DNA of 64,000 bases, taken from the NCBI GenBank assembly GCA_033782935.1, contig JAWQEG010000621.1, positions 825,001 through 889,000 on the forward strand, in the 5' to 3' direction. The notes beneath the pieces are model-generated. The model made no database searches, was not told where the DNA came from, and saw only the letters and a program-made list of their open reading frames with translations. The position numbers and the translations under genes are program-made. Every line of letters starts with the position of its first letter. Positions within the stretch are counted from its first letter, which is position 1. The stretch comes from Petrolisthes cinctipes (Eukaryota > Arthropoda > Malacostraca > Decapoda > Porcellanidae). Shown here in pieces: positions 21,411-33,147 of this stretch.

Positions 21411-21621
21411 GTATTTTGATTGTTATGGATTAATTGGTCACAAAATGATAACAGGGTTGCTATTAGGGATCCTCAGTAACATGTTACCTTACAAACCGTT
21501 ACTAACATTTTCTTCTTTGACAGCGAGTTGGTAAAACATTAAAAACTGAAACACATTGAAGCAGGATATATTATTTAATAATCAACTTTACACAATTTTA
21601 AATTTATGTTGCCGATAATAC

Positions 21622-21852
21622 CTAGGAAAATGATGAATTAGTCCTGACCGAGGTAACAGAAGGCGCTTTTGCCGAATACCTCTTCTTTTTCAGACACATG
21701 CCAATTTCTGTCAGGAACACCAGAAAGGCGGAGAGGAAACTCAGGCCCAAAAAGAAGAAAACTCCTTGCAGGTGGTCGGTATTCAGGGGTACCAACTGAC
21801 TGTTTCCTTGCACCTCATCTCCCAGGGTCTGCTTCTTTTGGCTCCTCTTTTC
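21622..21852 (-). CDS. IR gene, last exon: M4 and cytoplasmic tail
   Basis: Acceptor CTTTGGTCTTTAG precedes the exon; the frame is phase 0 and ends with TAG at 21622-21624 (76 codons). The key segment LNTDHLQGVFFFLGLSF with the following residues to TEIGM is the fourth membrane helix typical of IRs (L-x-HLQGVF...L...FL.E). A short basic, Ser/Thr-rich tail follows (KKKRYSAK...). The next upstream exon is 10.8 kb away because LINE-A A4 and a foldback element occupy the intron. Confidence 0.85.
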   Translation of the reverse strand, partial: EKRSQKKQTLGDEVQGNSQLVPLNTDHLQGVFFFLGLSFLSAFLVFLTEIGMCLKKKRYSAKAPSVTSVRTNSSFS

Positions 21853-22952
21853 CTAAAGACCAAAGGGACATTATTATGCAAATTGCAATTTATGTTATCA
21901 TATAAATAAAGCAAGATGTCATCAAACTCTTTTTCTAAATGAAGCGGTCTCAAACAATTCAAATGATAAATAAGTATAGCTCACATAAGTATTTTTAAAT
22001 AATTGTGCAGAACAAACTGACACAATAGACAATAATATCTGACAAGTATCGCTGGATGCGTCAACAAATAGTAGCGATATGATGCTGGTGTTTCATTCTC
22101 TTGGCGAATCAATGTGGTATTGGCCATGAGGAAGAGATCAAATTAATAGAGGCGAGCGGGAAAAGTCGCCTGACGTGCTCTATATAATTTCCATTTGAAT
22201 TGTCCAACAGTTTATGATTTTAATTACGGTGTCTTCCTGTCTGTCAGTAAGTTTTAGGTTCTTAAACAATATCTCAAAGTGCTAGTAACACGTATATTGA
22301 GGGCAGTAGTTGTATAGTACAAATTACAAGAAGGGGTGGGACACACTACAAGTTGATTCTGACAGTATCCCTGCTAGACTACCCTGGCTTTGCTTCCGGG
22401 TTCCGATTGCTTGGCCGGAAGTGGAAAGTTGCCAGTTATACACGGATTATGCAATACAGTTCGTTACACGGCATTTATATGCATTTATATACATAATGTG
22501 ACGGTGTTCTACGTTCAAACATTCCTGCCTACGACATCTCCTCACGTTAATAACTTTATCGGGACCATATGCGGCCAGGGACTTGTTGCATACTTTCATT
22601 AAAACAGTATTATCCTACGCACCATTCATTATATATAAAAATCTGAGCGAATGTACAGTCGCGGCCACGTGTATGAATTTACTCTCTCCCAGCTATCTCC
22701 GACATATGGCACAATCGCAACCTTGTAAACTTATGGTGAAGCAGGCAACACTCATCAGCCTGAGTCGAATCAGTTACTTGAGATAGCGAGAGGTTGCTGG
22801 CACACACACACACACACACACGATCATTCGACTTAAGTTGACGAGTAATGCTCTGCTTTCCCCTCGGGCCTGTGGTTGCGACTTTGTCACATGGAGAGGT
22901 TTACTGGGAGAGAGCTGATATATAGGCTACACTTGGCCGAAACAATACTGTA
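21853..22952. other. IR intron, no further features recognised
   Basis: Intron sequence without a supported gene; a (CA)n tract lies at 22800-22821. Short open frames on the plus strand have no domain. Confidence 0.5.
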
Positions 22953-23105
22953 CAGTCGGTGGCAAAAGTCCTATCACTACGTAAGTTTAATCTGTTACTT
23001 CCTGGGTGATGTAATTTAGTATGGTAAATGTGTTTTTTCTATGATTAACGTATATGTTATCCTTTAAGAAGCGCTGAGTGAGGCGATACGACTTGCCCCC
23101 AACTG
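22953..23105. mobile_element. 153-bp MITE with TA target duplication
   Basis: Left end CAGTCGGTGGCAAAAGTCC; right end, read on the other strand, CAGTTGGGGGCAAGTCG, followed by TATC in both. It is flanked by TA at 22951-22952 and 23106-23107. This is the size and structure of a Tc1/mariner-derived MITE. A separate TACAGTCGGCCAAC at 23111, a few bases on, looks like one end of another Tc1-like element whose partner end is missing. Confidence 0.65.
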
Positions 23106-23667
23106 TAATGTACAGTCGGCCAACTAAGTATTGGAACCACCTTTACATTGAAATAATTTTTTGCGCTGTAGGGTTGGTATGCTTGATCTGTCCGAGACGC
23201 TGATGGACGATCGTCTCATGATGTACTATATAAGTAATAGCGCATACCTAGAGTGTCAAAGTTGTTTGACGTTCAGCTGAGGAAGACATTGATACACTGA
23301 AACTGGGTCGTTGAGAGAACGGACTTGTTTGTCTAGCTCTCCTCAAAGCTGCCAGGGCCTGATACACAGGCAGTAGATTTTTTTTTATATACCCTTCTGG
23401 TGACAACTATAGGTTTAGCTATTCATTCCTCCCTAGTTGTTAGTAGATAATGATTGATTGATTGATTTTGATGCAACTATGCATCTGGCGGTGCAACAAA
23501 TAAGGTCATATACCGCCCAACATTAAATTGTCATCCACATCATTAATAAAACATCAACACCCGAAAGGGATAGGCACCATGATTAAGACACACAAACTAA
23601 AAAGTATATTATTACTAAAAGAACCCGTCGACATAAAATCATCTAAAAAACCATAAATATCATAAAA

Positions 23668-26600
23668 TCATATTTTGTGGAGAAGGCCAGCCTCCTCCAC
23701 ATAGGAGAGGGTGTTCCCTCCCACACCACAAGCCTCCTCCCCGAGCACCTGGGAGAGACTGTAAGAACCGTCACCCTCCTGGTACTCAGAGAGGTGCCTA
23801 CGACGAAGGTGACCAAGGCTGGGACACTCAACAATAAGATCCCGTACTGTCAAAGGGACCAGACAATCATCACAGTAGGGAGGTTGAGCCCTCTCCATTA
23901 AAAAGCCATGAGTCAATAATGTGTGGCCAATGCGGAGACGTACAAGAGCCGTCTCCCACCGGCGAGACTGGCCACTGTAGCTCCACAAACCAAGGCGCTG
24001 GCGGATGTCGCGGAGCTTGTTAGCCCTGACGGCGTCCCATCTGTCCTGCCAGCAGGAACGAACGGTAGCATCTATGTAGGGTCGAAGGTCTACTGCAGGA
24101 ACAGGATGACGCCTGGCAGGAGGCCAAGAATTGGAGACCGCAGCCTTAGCCAGAGTGTCAGCCTGCTCATCCCATCAACACCCACATGGGCCGAGACCCA
24201 ACAAAAAATGACTTTGCGACCACGACGACCCAGGAGGACAAGCCACTCAACAATGGCCATCACCAGGGGATAGGAAGAGTTAAAATTACACAAGACCTGC
24301 AAGGCACTACAGGAATTGCTAAAAATAGTAATCGAAGGCTGAGGGAGAGTAAAAATCACTTGGAGGGCATATAAAATGGCCGAGAGCTCAGCAGTAAAAA
24401 TGGACATGACTGATGGGAGCCTGCCTCCACGGCAAAAGTCAGGAAAGACAACTCCAAAGCCAACTCCAGCATCAGACTTAGACCCATCAGTGTACACAGG
24501 GAGGAACTCCCTGTGAGTGAAGGCATGTTCTAAAAAGAGGGAACGAGCCACTGGAGGAGGAAGAGATTCCTTCTTGTCTGTAAAGCAGGTGCAGGGGAAA
24601 ACTTCTGGAAAAAGCCATGGAGCCACCCTGGGGACCCTCACAGGACAAATCTGGAAGTCATCAATGCCCATCTCCTCCATAGCCTTCCTGATCCGGAAGC
24701 CAAAGGGCCATGGTGTACGAGAATGTAAAAGGTAGTACTGAGACATGATATCAGATGGCACCGCCAAAGCAGGGAAGGGAGTCAGGAAGTCGATGTAATT
24801 GATGTCAACAACGAGCCATCAAGGACTGGCGACGGAGATCAAGAGGTGGTTCATTAGCGTCCACCAGGAGACTGGGGATTGGGGACGACATGAAAGCTCC
24901 GGTCGTCAGACATATTCCAGCATGATGAACAGGGTCTAAAACCCTGAGACGGGCATCAGTGGCAGAAGAGTACACCTCACACCCATAGTCGAGTTTTGAC
25001 CTAATAAGAACATGGTATAGGTGGAGGAGGGTGGCCCGATCAGCTCCCCAGGATGTATGGCCCAGGACCTTCAACAGGTTAAGAGCCTTGAGGCAAGAGA
25101 CCTTAAGTGTACGTAAGTGGGGAACCCAAGTCAAACGTTTGTCAAAAAGGAGACCCAAAAAGCGAGTCTCCTCGACACAGCGTATCCGATGACCATACAT
25201 GAATAAGTCCGGATTGGGGTGGACGCCTTGGATACAGCAGAAATGCATAGCAAATGTCTTGGAAGGAGAAAATCGAAATCCATGAGAACCAGTCCAACGT
25301 GACACCCTGTCAAGGGCAAGCTGCATGCGCCGCTCCGCCACCGACATACGGGAAGCAGCAAACCAGACTGCTAGGTCGTCAATGTACATCGAGTTAGCTA
25401 TACTGTCTGGAAGGGATGAGACAATGGCATTATTGCTACTGCAAACAATGTGACACTGAGGACGCTTAACTGGGTGACGCCCTCCTCCTGTGCAACAGAT
25501 GCTGAGTGGGTTGTACCAACCCTTACAGAAAAACTGCGACCATTGAAAAACTCCTTAATAAAGCGTGGAAGGTGACCCCGCAGGCCATATAAATGGAGTT
25601 GCTGCAGGATGCCATATTGCCATGTAGTGTCATAGGCTTTCTCTAAATCAAAGAATACACAGACAAGGTGTTGATGTCGTGCAAAGGCCTCACATGCAGC
25701 AGCTTCCAACCTGACCAGAGCACCTGTAGTGGAACGGTGTTTACGAAAGCCAGACTTGGTCGGAGACAGAAAATCACCCCGTTCCAAGAAGTATACGAGT
25801 CTGACATTCACCATCTTTTCAAATAGTTTACAGTGACAGGAGGTCAAGGCAATTGGTCGATAATTGAGGGCAACACCAGAGTCCTTGTCCGGCTTGAGGA
25901 AAGGAAGGATGGTAGCAACCCTCCACCCAGAAGGGAAGACACCTTCCAGCCAGATTCTGTTATATAAAGCTGAAAGAAATGAGATCGCCTCCTCACCCAA
26001 GTGTCGTAACATTCCATAAGGGATGTTGACTGGCCCAGGAGAAGTGTCGCAGCAGAGAGAGAGAGCAGAATGAAGGTCTCTCAGGGTGAATATATGGTTA
26101 TAACTTTCATTCTCGTTCCTTGAGAAATCCAGGACAGTACGCTCCTTGGCTCTTAACTCATGCCTGGCAGCCAGAGGTCGAGAGTCACGGCTGGAGACTT
26201 TTGCAAAAGCCTCCGCCATGGTATTGGCCACTGTCAAACCATCCATGATCTTAATTCCATTGACCTTAATTACAGGTGGAGAACTAGGAGAAAACTTCCC
26301 CCTCCATCTTACGGACTCTCCTGAACACTTGGGTGAGTGGTTTTAGTATTAATTGAAGACACATAGGCCTTCCAAGATGCACGTCAGGCCTCATTTAAGA
26401 CTCGTCTAGCCAGGGCCCTTGCCCGTCGGAAGTCTTCTAAAAGAGTTGGGTCCCCACGATTGCGACGAAGGCGAGAGAAAGCAGCGCGCTTCTTCCGCAC
26501 AGCAGTGGTGCAGACTGGTGACCACCAACGGACAGGACATTTGGGAAAGTAGCCAGAAGTTCTAGGGATAGAGTTGAGAGCAGCAGAGTGGAGCATATCA

Positions 26601-27393
26601 GTGAAATATGTTACAGCCTCGTCAGAGCTACCGAAATCGGCTACAGAAGAGACCGAAGAAGTTAGCTCTCTAAAAAACTGCCAGTCAGCCTTCTCTAATT
26701 TCCACCTAGGAAGACGAGACTGTGGTTCATACCTGTTTCCTTCTAAAAGTATAGGGAAATGGTCACTGCCATATAAATCAGGCAACACTCTCCAAGTAAA
26801 ATCCAACAGAGCACTGGGTGAGCAGAGGGAAATGTCAATAGCGGTAAAAGTCCCAGTAGGGCTATTAAAATGTGTCACATCTCCCGTATTTAAAACCCCT
26901 AATCCCTCATCCTCAATAAAAGAAGCCAATAAAACACCCCTGGGGTTGACCAAACTGTCACCCCACAGAGGATGACGACCATTTAAATCAACCAATAAAA
27001 TAAAGAGAGAGGGAAGGTCTCGTACAAGATGGTTGAGATCAACCCTCTCAACTGTAACACTGGGAGGAAGGTATAGACTGCACATAGTGTACGAGCGGTC
27101 CATAAATACCTTAACTGCAACAGCCTGGAGCGGAGTGTCAAGCTCCAGGCTCGTGCATGGAATATCTCGGCGAACTAGGATGGCAGAGCCACCATGGTGA
27201 CCCTGCCCTTCAAATGAATTGGAATAAAATGCAGAGTATGATGGAGGACTGGCAGTAATGTAGTCCCCAAGCATTGTCTCTTGGAGAGAAACACATGCAG
27301 GAGAGAAGCTAGAGAGAAGAACGCACAGTTCATCCCAAGAAGCACGCAAGCCACGTCAATTCCACTGAAGGACCTTGAACGGTGTTACTTTAG
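23668..27393 (-). pseudogene. LINE-A ORF2 with EN, RT and RNase H domains (A4)
   Basis: Endonuclease 27349-26384: QET, VDLNGRHPLW (GDFN expected), IDISLCS and SDHFPI. The preceding WNCRG motif is broken by a TGA (TGC in A5). RT 26246-24805: NYRPIALTSCHCKLFEKMV, DLEKAYDTTW, TQLSVLS (PQGSVLS expected), then a frameshift and MYIDDLAVWF. RNase H 24767-24090: YTDGSKSD, TAELSA, then SNSCSA where the catalytic Asp of SDSCSA has become Asn. The C-terminal CDDC...H....C tail is in 23988-23668. It is a nearly complete but dead polymerase. Confidence 0.85.
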
Positions 27394-29401
27394 TACTGAT
27401 TTTTGGGAAGCCTCACGGAGGTACTTCCCACTACCACCTCGACCTGAGGGTTTACTCAAACAATAAGATTTGTCTAATCCTGGGCCACTAGAAGAAGAGC
27501 GAACCCGAGGAGTAGTACTTGGGGCAGTAATTGGGACCCGTAGATGAGTCCCTGAAGCATCTGATATGTTAGAAGAAGATGAAGGTATATGAGATGGGAT
27601 ATTCCTTGAAACAACTACATTGGTTCTGTCCTGTACAGCAGTGGTATCACTGACACAGGCAGATACATCAACATCCATAATACAGGTGGTAGAATCACTC
27701 CGCTGCTAAAGCGGAAGAAAAAGTGAATCTTTTGAAGTCACAACATCCGTGGCATCCACATTAACTTCAATCCCCTCTGATGACCCGAAGGAAGCTTGCG
27801 AGGAGGAACTTCTGTTGAATCAAGAGATTCATCAGAGCCACGAGAACGCTTCTGGTGAAATTGAGAGGAAACTATGGATGAGTCCACAGAGATGGTTGCC
27901 TTGCAAGGTGGAACATCTATAGAGTCAAGTGCCTCAGAGGAACCACGAAGGCGTCTCTGTGGCAGTTTAGGTGACTTAAGTTTCCTTTTGGGAGAGCGTG
28001 TTGCAGTGTGAACCTCTACCACATGGACACCTTTAGCTAAAGTCTGAGAATTGTCATCAGTTGAAGGGTCACCAGAATGAGTGTCAGATAAAGTTTCCAA
28101 GACAGAGAAACTATTATGTAGAGTAACCTTAGAAACGTTCTCACTAGAGCAAGAAGAAGCTGCCTCTTGAGAGGGTTGAGAGGGGGCTGCAACCAATTTA
28201 GGGCGAAGGGAGGAGGCGTATGTCTTCACACCACCATCCTTCTGTCGCCTGAAGTTGAGTTGCCGTCTGGCACTACCTATGCTAATGAATTGAGTATTAG
28301 CCAAGTGAAGGATATCCTGCTCAAGTAGGTACATCTTACATTGGCGAGAACGCAAGGGGTGAGAATCTCTGCAGTAAAAGCAGTAACTCTCTGACCGACA
28401 CTCAGAAGTAAGATGTGAGTCAAGAGCAGAACAATTACCACACCGGGAACGGTTGTTGCAGTTCCTTTTCCCATGACCAAACTCATAACAACAGAAACAC
28501 TGTAGGGGACGCTCAACAAAAGGCTTCACCTCAAATGAGGTGGGGTTAATGTTAATGCGATCTGGGATATGCGAGCCATAGAAAGTGAGGATGCTCATAT
28601 TTTTACTGCCTTTCATCTACGTTACTCGTTGGACACTGTCTGGGCACATAGCGAGAATGTCCTCTTCAGAGAATTCATACAGGTCCTCATTATATATACG
28701 CCCCTTGCTATAATTAAATGTTCGATGTGGTTTAATAGATTCAAACATGCTATCAGAAGGACAGGGGAGATTGAGGAGCATCATGGCCTGTGTAAGATCT
28801 TTGGTTCTGATTAAAACCCCCTTACCATATTTCTTTATGTGGCCCATTGGTAATAATCCAATTTCTTTCTCAAGATACCGGGAAGCATGGATAATGTTAC
28901 CACGTCCCTCCCTGTAGTAAGCCACAAACCAAAAGGGTGTAGGAACCCGACGTTCCTTTGGGACATGCTCTGCAGAATCATCAAATATATTAGGGCAGTA
29001 ATCATTGTCACTGTCAACTACATTGATGGACCGTATCATCTGAACTTTACAATGAGTATCCCCCACCGTCAGAGAATCTTTTGACTCAAATGCTTTGGCA
29101 GCAGCATTTGTATTGAAAGTAATATAGCACCGATTAGACCTACAATCACTGTGATTCGGATTCGGAGGACTACTCCAAAGCACTTAAAAATGGAGTGGAT
29201 AGCGCCATAGGTAAAGGATGCGAGTACATTCGTTAACATTAACGTGTCCAAATCGTTAACAGGGTTCTTCGACAGAAGACCCGACCTGCTAGGTCTACTC
29301 TTATTTGCAGCTTTCTGCATCTTACCACGACCAGAGAGTGACGTCTCGAGGGCCTGGTCGACCACCGCTTGAGGAAGAGATTGGGGCTTTTCTGTATCCA
29401 T
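27385..29401 (-). pseudogene. LINE-A ORF1, full length with frameshifts (A4)
   Basis: About 670 codons in three frames: 29401-29069, 29183-28617 and 28616-27738, then the C-terminal part 27678-27385. A deletion of TATGACA-type sequence near 29150 and a lost CA near 29095 shift the frame in the RRM-like region; TAC replaces the Lys codon region near 28617. Knuckles CFCCYEFGHGKRNC, CGNCSALDSHLTSEC and CFYCRDSHPLRSRQC are intact here, with the His that A3 lost in knuckle 2. The Ser-rich tail ends in REASQKSVLK. Confidence 0.85.
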
Positions 29402-29855
29402 ATATCATTGGTTTAGTGTTTTGGGCCCCAGGAGCCAAGAGCTACTACCTACCGGGCAGATGAGGGGACCGAGCGCTGGTCGCCATGGGCGGGGTACCTC
29501 TTCCCCCACGGGGCCACTCGTTTAAAAAAGCAGCCCCAATGGCTCGAAAGTTTGCCCACGACGGTGCTGAGACCCCCTTCCCCAACATCTCCCGGCCCAG
29601 ACACCCAACCATCCAACATAGGACGGCCCCTAGAGGGCAGTCCCTCCGAAGGGCAGCGCTGTTGGCCCGTACTGGCAGCCTAATGCATGGGAACCATTTA
29701 GTCTGGTCTCTCACTGGCGACCTTACTAGCATGGGAAGCCCTCTCTCCCCGAAATCGGGGCAGAGCAGGGGCCGGAGCCCCCTCTAGTCGAGCTCGCCAG
29801 GTCTTAGAGACACGCAAGCCCCCTCACCACGTCAAGGCGGTTTCCGTTGGGGGGG

Positions 29856-30984
29856 TGTTGCTTGGGAGAAATCAGTTAATAATATGGAGAAATCAGTTAA
29901 TTCAGATATACCAGCACTGTGCTATCCCCATGAAGTGATTCTGTTTAGGTGAAAATATGTGGTATAAAATATAAAATTATGTGACGAGGTTTTGCCTAGG
30001 TCCTATCACCACTTGGTGTTGTCAAGTGGGACTGTTTGTACAGTACAACATAGACGGCACCGTACCCCCGCCTGACATCGGCTTCAGTTGGGGTGAGTGG
30101 ATGGTTCAGGTCGTGGGGCCAAAGGCCAAAGACGGTTTGATACTTGGTGTTCGAGGCCACGATCGATCCTGTTTTCAATATTTTTAAGTTGGCGATGCAT
30201 GAATTCAGCTTTATTATGAAGTTTTAGTTTTAATAAAGTGATCCTTGTTTTGGAGGGGAACGTCTTTTAGGTTTATCTGATTCCTCAAATCTATGCCATG
30301 AAGCAAATCACCTCCACGTTACTAATAAGAGATCTGTTGTTTTGTGACAGTTTAGAGGAATCGGTAGCTCTTTCCTTCACATCATTCTCCATCCACTCAT
30401 ATTTTTCAGTGCTTCATGTACTCTTCATCTCTTTATCCTTACCTCCCACCTCTTCCTAAATAATTATCCTCTCATTGAAACTATTATAACTTTTCTCTTA
30501 TAAAAACTATTATGCCTTTCTCCATACAGTTCAGTAACTGTTTATTGATGACTCTCAAGGAAATAATGACAACCTTTATCAGAATAGGAGAATCTGGAGA
30601 AGTATCTATTTACATATAGAGGCAATGAAGGATGTGTCGTTGGTAATAGATGCGTGGTTAGTGAGAGGTGACTGTATTACCACTAATAGAGGTTTTTTCC
30701 AATAAAAAAACATTTATCTACCCCACTAATAAATACAGCTTGTCCCATGTTAAACGATACTCGCGTTAGGAAACACTTAATTAATCATGGTATTTTAAAG
30801 ATAATATTTTCTATAGTGAAGTGTCCAAATGGCAGCATAAGATTTCACTATGTGTACTAAAAGTTCAGTCCATCAGATAATAAAATTTACAGTGAAGAAA
30901 AAGACTTGTCTCAATCTGTCTGAGCCAAGTAAAGTGAGCATGGGGCCACAGAGGGAATAGAAAAAGCTGAAGCTCGTTATGGTA
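29856..30984. other. IR intron sequence, nothing recognised
   Basis: A 15-bp direct repeat GGAGAAATCAGTTAAT occurs at 29867 and 29886, beside the 5' end of A4. A frame at 29981-30187 has no domain. Otherwise AT-rich and featureless. Confidence 0.45.
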
Positions 30985-32308
30985 CAGCTCCGGACAGATC
31001 AAGGGTCCACACCCCATCCATCAGCGACTTAGTTTGGGTCTCGCCGGATCTGGCAACAGTTACAGGTGGAGGGACGGGGATGTTAGTGGTAGAGGAGGAG
31101 AGAAATGTGGGCGGAGCTATATAGGGCAACGAATGATCAGGTAGAGAAGATGTGTGTCAGGAGGAATGAATGAAGCATACACTGTGAACGGTATCGAATC
31201 ACCCATAGTATAAAGCAGGGTTTTTCAAACTTTTCGGTCGTGACCCAGTTTTTACTATGACATCATTCTCGCGACCCATATAGAAAGATATTTTACAAAT
31301 GATCAGAATTATCAACCTAAAAATATACAAGGCCAGAAACTGAAACGTAATATTTATGATTAAAAAGCATTCTAACAAGAATTATAAACATTGCCTCCCC
31401 TACCCCTCCCTCTCTCTCAAGAAGGCTAATATTTGTGCAATGATTTTCTTTTATTGATAATTAGATGTATGAATATTCGATTATATAAGGTGGATTCATG
31501 CATGAACTTCCTTATTACTTTTCAACTAATCACCTTCATTTGTCTTACCCTCTTCCCCCTCACCCTCGCCTCAAATCATCACATTTTTTCTCTCCTATAT
31601 TTACCTACGTTAATGCAGTATGCACTTCTTTAAACCCGGGTTCTTCAAACTACGGGTCCCAAATTCCTCCAAACTGGGTCGCAGGCTCACAAAAATAAAT
31701 ACATAAATAAAATAGAATAATAATGTTCGTGACAATAAAATAAATATGAAGTTCATACATGAATCCACCTAACATATTTTTATAATCGAATATTCATATA
31801 TTTAATTATCAATAAAACAAAATCATTGCACAAATATTAGCCTTCTGAGAGAGAATGAGAGAGAGAGAGAGAGGGAGGGGTAGTTGAGGCAGTGCTCATA
31901 ATTTTGTTTATAATTCTGGTTAGAATGCCTTTTAATCATAATTATTGCGTTTCAGTTTCTAGCCTTGTATTTTCTTAGGTTGATAATTCTGGTCATTTGT
32001 AAAAGATCTTTCTGTATGGGTTGCGTGAATGATGTCATAGTTAAAACGGGTCAAAACAGAAAAAGTTTGAAGAACCCTGCTTTATATAATTGGTGATTCG
32101 ATACCGTTCACAGTGTATGCTTCATTCATTCCTCCTGACACACATCTTCTCTACCTGATCATTCGTTACCCTATATAGCTCCGCCCACATTTCTCTCCTG
32201 TCCCACAAAAATCCCCCCTCCCTCCACCTGCAACTATTGCCAGATCCGACGAGGCCCAAACCAAGTCGCTGGTGGAAGAAGTGTGGACCCTTGATGTGTC
32301 CGGAGCTG
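30985..32308. mobile_element. 1324-bp foldback element with about 525-550-bp inverted arms
   Basis: The left arm (30985 to about 31510) and right arm (about 31755-32308) are inverted copies with small gaps, leaving about 240 bp between them. Both ends read CAGCTCCGGACA and are flanked by TA (30983-30984; 32309-32310). The first ten bases match the ends of the element at 1797-3267 (CAGYTCCGGA), so the two probably belong to one superfamily with TA targeting. There is no transposase ORF. Near-identity of the proximal halves over more than 100 bp around GAATGAAGCATACACTGTG suggests recent insertion or gene conversion between arms. Confidence 0.85.
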
Positions 32309-32622
32309 TACATAGGTTACGTTCTGGGTAGAGCTGGTACCACTATTAGCTCCGTCTACAACCCCAATTAGCAGCAGAGTCGTCAGTGGCCTGAAGATTG
32401 AAGACCAAATCTTCAGTCATCAAATGAATAGTAACAAAACGTATAAAATAGGAGAAAGTGGCGTGTGGAGCGTAGTGCAGTGTGATTTGTTCGAAGTTAC
32501 CAATATATATATATATCAAGATTGTGTAAGATCTTTTTACGTTTAAACAAGGAAACAAATAATAATGACGTATATCCTATCTGGGATATGGAAATCAGTA
32601 AAACATAATGCTTAAAACATAC

Positions 32623-32766
32623 CCATGTTGAGATTCGTACAGATTCCTCAAACCAGTAATGTACCAAGCCACTTTCAACAATCTGGTAAATAACTTGGTC
32701 TAACTTTGGCTTGAGAGGCGACATACTCTGGATGGCCACGCCTACGCTGAAAGGCCATGTGCGCTC
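32623..32766 (-). CDS. IR gene exon: end of the S2 ligand-binding lobe
   Basis: 144 nt, 48 codons, phase 0 at both ends, acceptor TTTTTATGTTGCAG and donor GTATGT. It encodes WPFSVGVAIQ, SPLKPKLDQVIYQIVESGL and HYWFEES, the C-terminal part of S2 that leads to M4 in IRs. The junction to the last exon is in frame (STW|EKRS). Confidence 0.85.
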
Positions 32767-32828
32767 CTGCAACATAAAAAAGAATGCCTTGTATTTATGA
32801 TATATTGATGCTTGTTTGTATATGTACA

Positions 32829-33057
32829 GTACAGTCTCCTCCACTCCCGCTTTCACCAGTTCAGTGTTGCCAACGTATACACCCGGCATGGTGTGAGCTA
32901 CCAGTTCCGACTCTCGCATCTGAAAAACCTGCCAGTAAGAGTAAGGGTTGATGGCAGGTGTTTCGGATGCGAGAGTCGGAACTGGTAGCTCACACGATGC
33001 CGGGTGTATACGTTGGCAACACTGAACTGGTGAAAGCGGGAGTGGAGGAGACTGTAC
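32829..33057. repeat. Inverted repeat containing the IR exon (106-bp arms, 17-bp spacer)
   Basis: Arms 32829-32934 and 32952-33057 differ at only three positions: one T/G in the acceptor tract, AG against GG at the acceptor, and one silent C/G in the exon. The twin on the plus strand therefore has an otherwise identical exon but no AG acceptor. The DNA or its transcript could form a long hairpin. Confidence 0.9.
32833..32919 (-). CDS. IR gene 87-nt S2 exon, left arm of a palindrome
   Basis: 29 codons (MRESELVAHTM...GVEET), phase 0 on both sides. The acceptor GGTTTTTCAG is intact; the donor GTACTG is weak, so the 3' limit is less certain. The following 66 nt are also open and in frame to the next exon, so this could be a short intron or be retained. 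The exon lies inside a 106-bp arm whose inverted twin follows 17 bp upstream of it on the minus strand. It fits between the AGYLTSFHN exon and the SPLKPKLD exon. Confidence 0.65.
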
Positions 33058-33147
33058 AGTCTTCTCCACTGCCGCGTTCATCACCCCAGCATTGTCAATG
33101 TGTGTAACCAACAAAGTGTGAACCTCCAGTGTCGTCGACTCTAATAT
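33058..33147 (-). pseudogene. Diverged copy of the IR 87-nt exon
   Basis: Minus-strand 30-codon stretch ILESTTLEVHTLLV...VEKT aligns with the 32833-32919 exon (ESxxLxxHT...GV...A.VE.T). It meets the plus-strand twin tail to tail through the shared palindrome GACTGTACAGTC. Its acceptor position reads TTTCGG, not TTTCAG, as in the twin, so splicing is unlikely. Confidence 0.65.

Larger units (their letters stand above)
23451..29855 (-). mobile_element. LINE-A copy A4, near full length
   Basis: The only LINE-A copy in the window with all parts: 5' UTR (29855-29402), ORF1 (29401-27385), ORF2 with EN, RT, RNase H (about 27400-23668) and the 3' UTR with GCACCGCCAGATGC-type end and four ATCA units at 23451-23466. 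About 6.4 kb gives the reference length for the family. Frameshifts and stops in both ORFs make it inactive. It sits in the last intron of the IR gene, in the same orientation as that gene. Confidence 0.9.
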
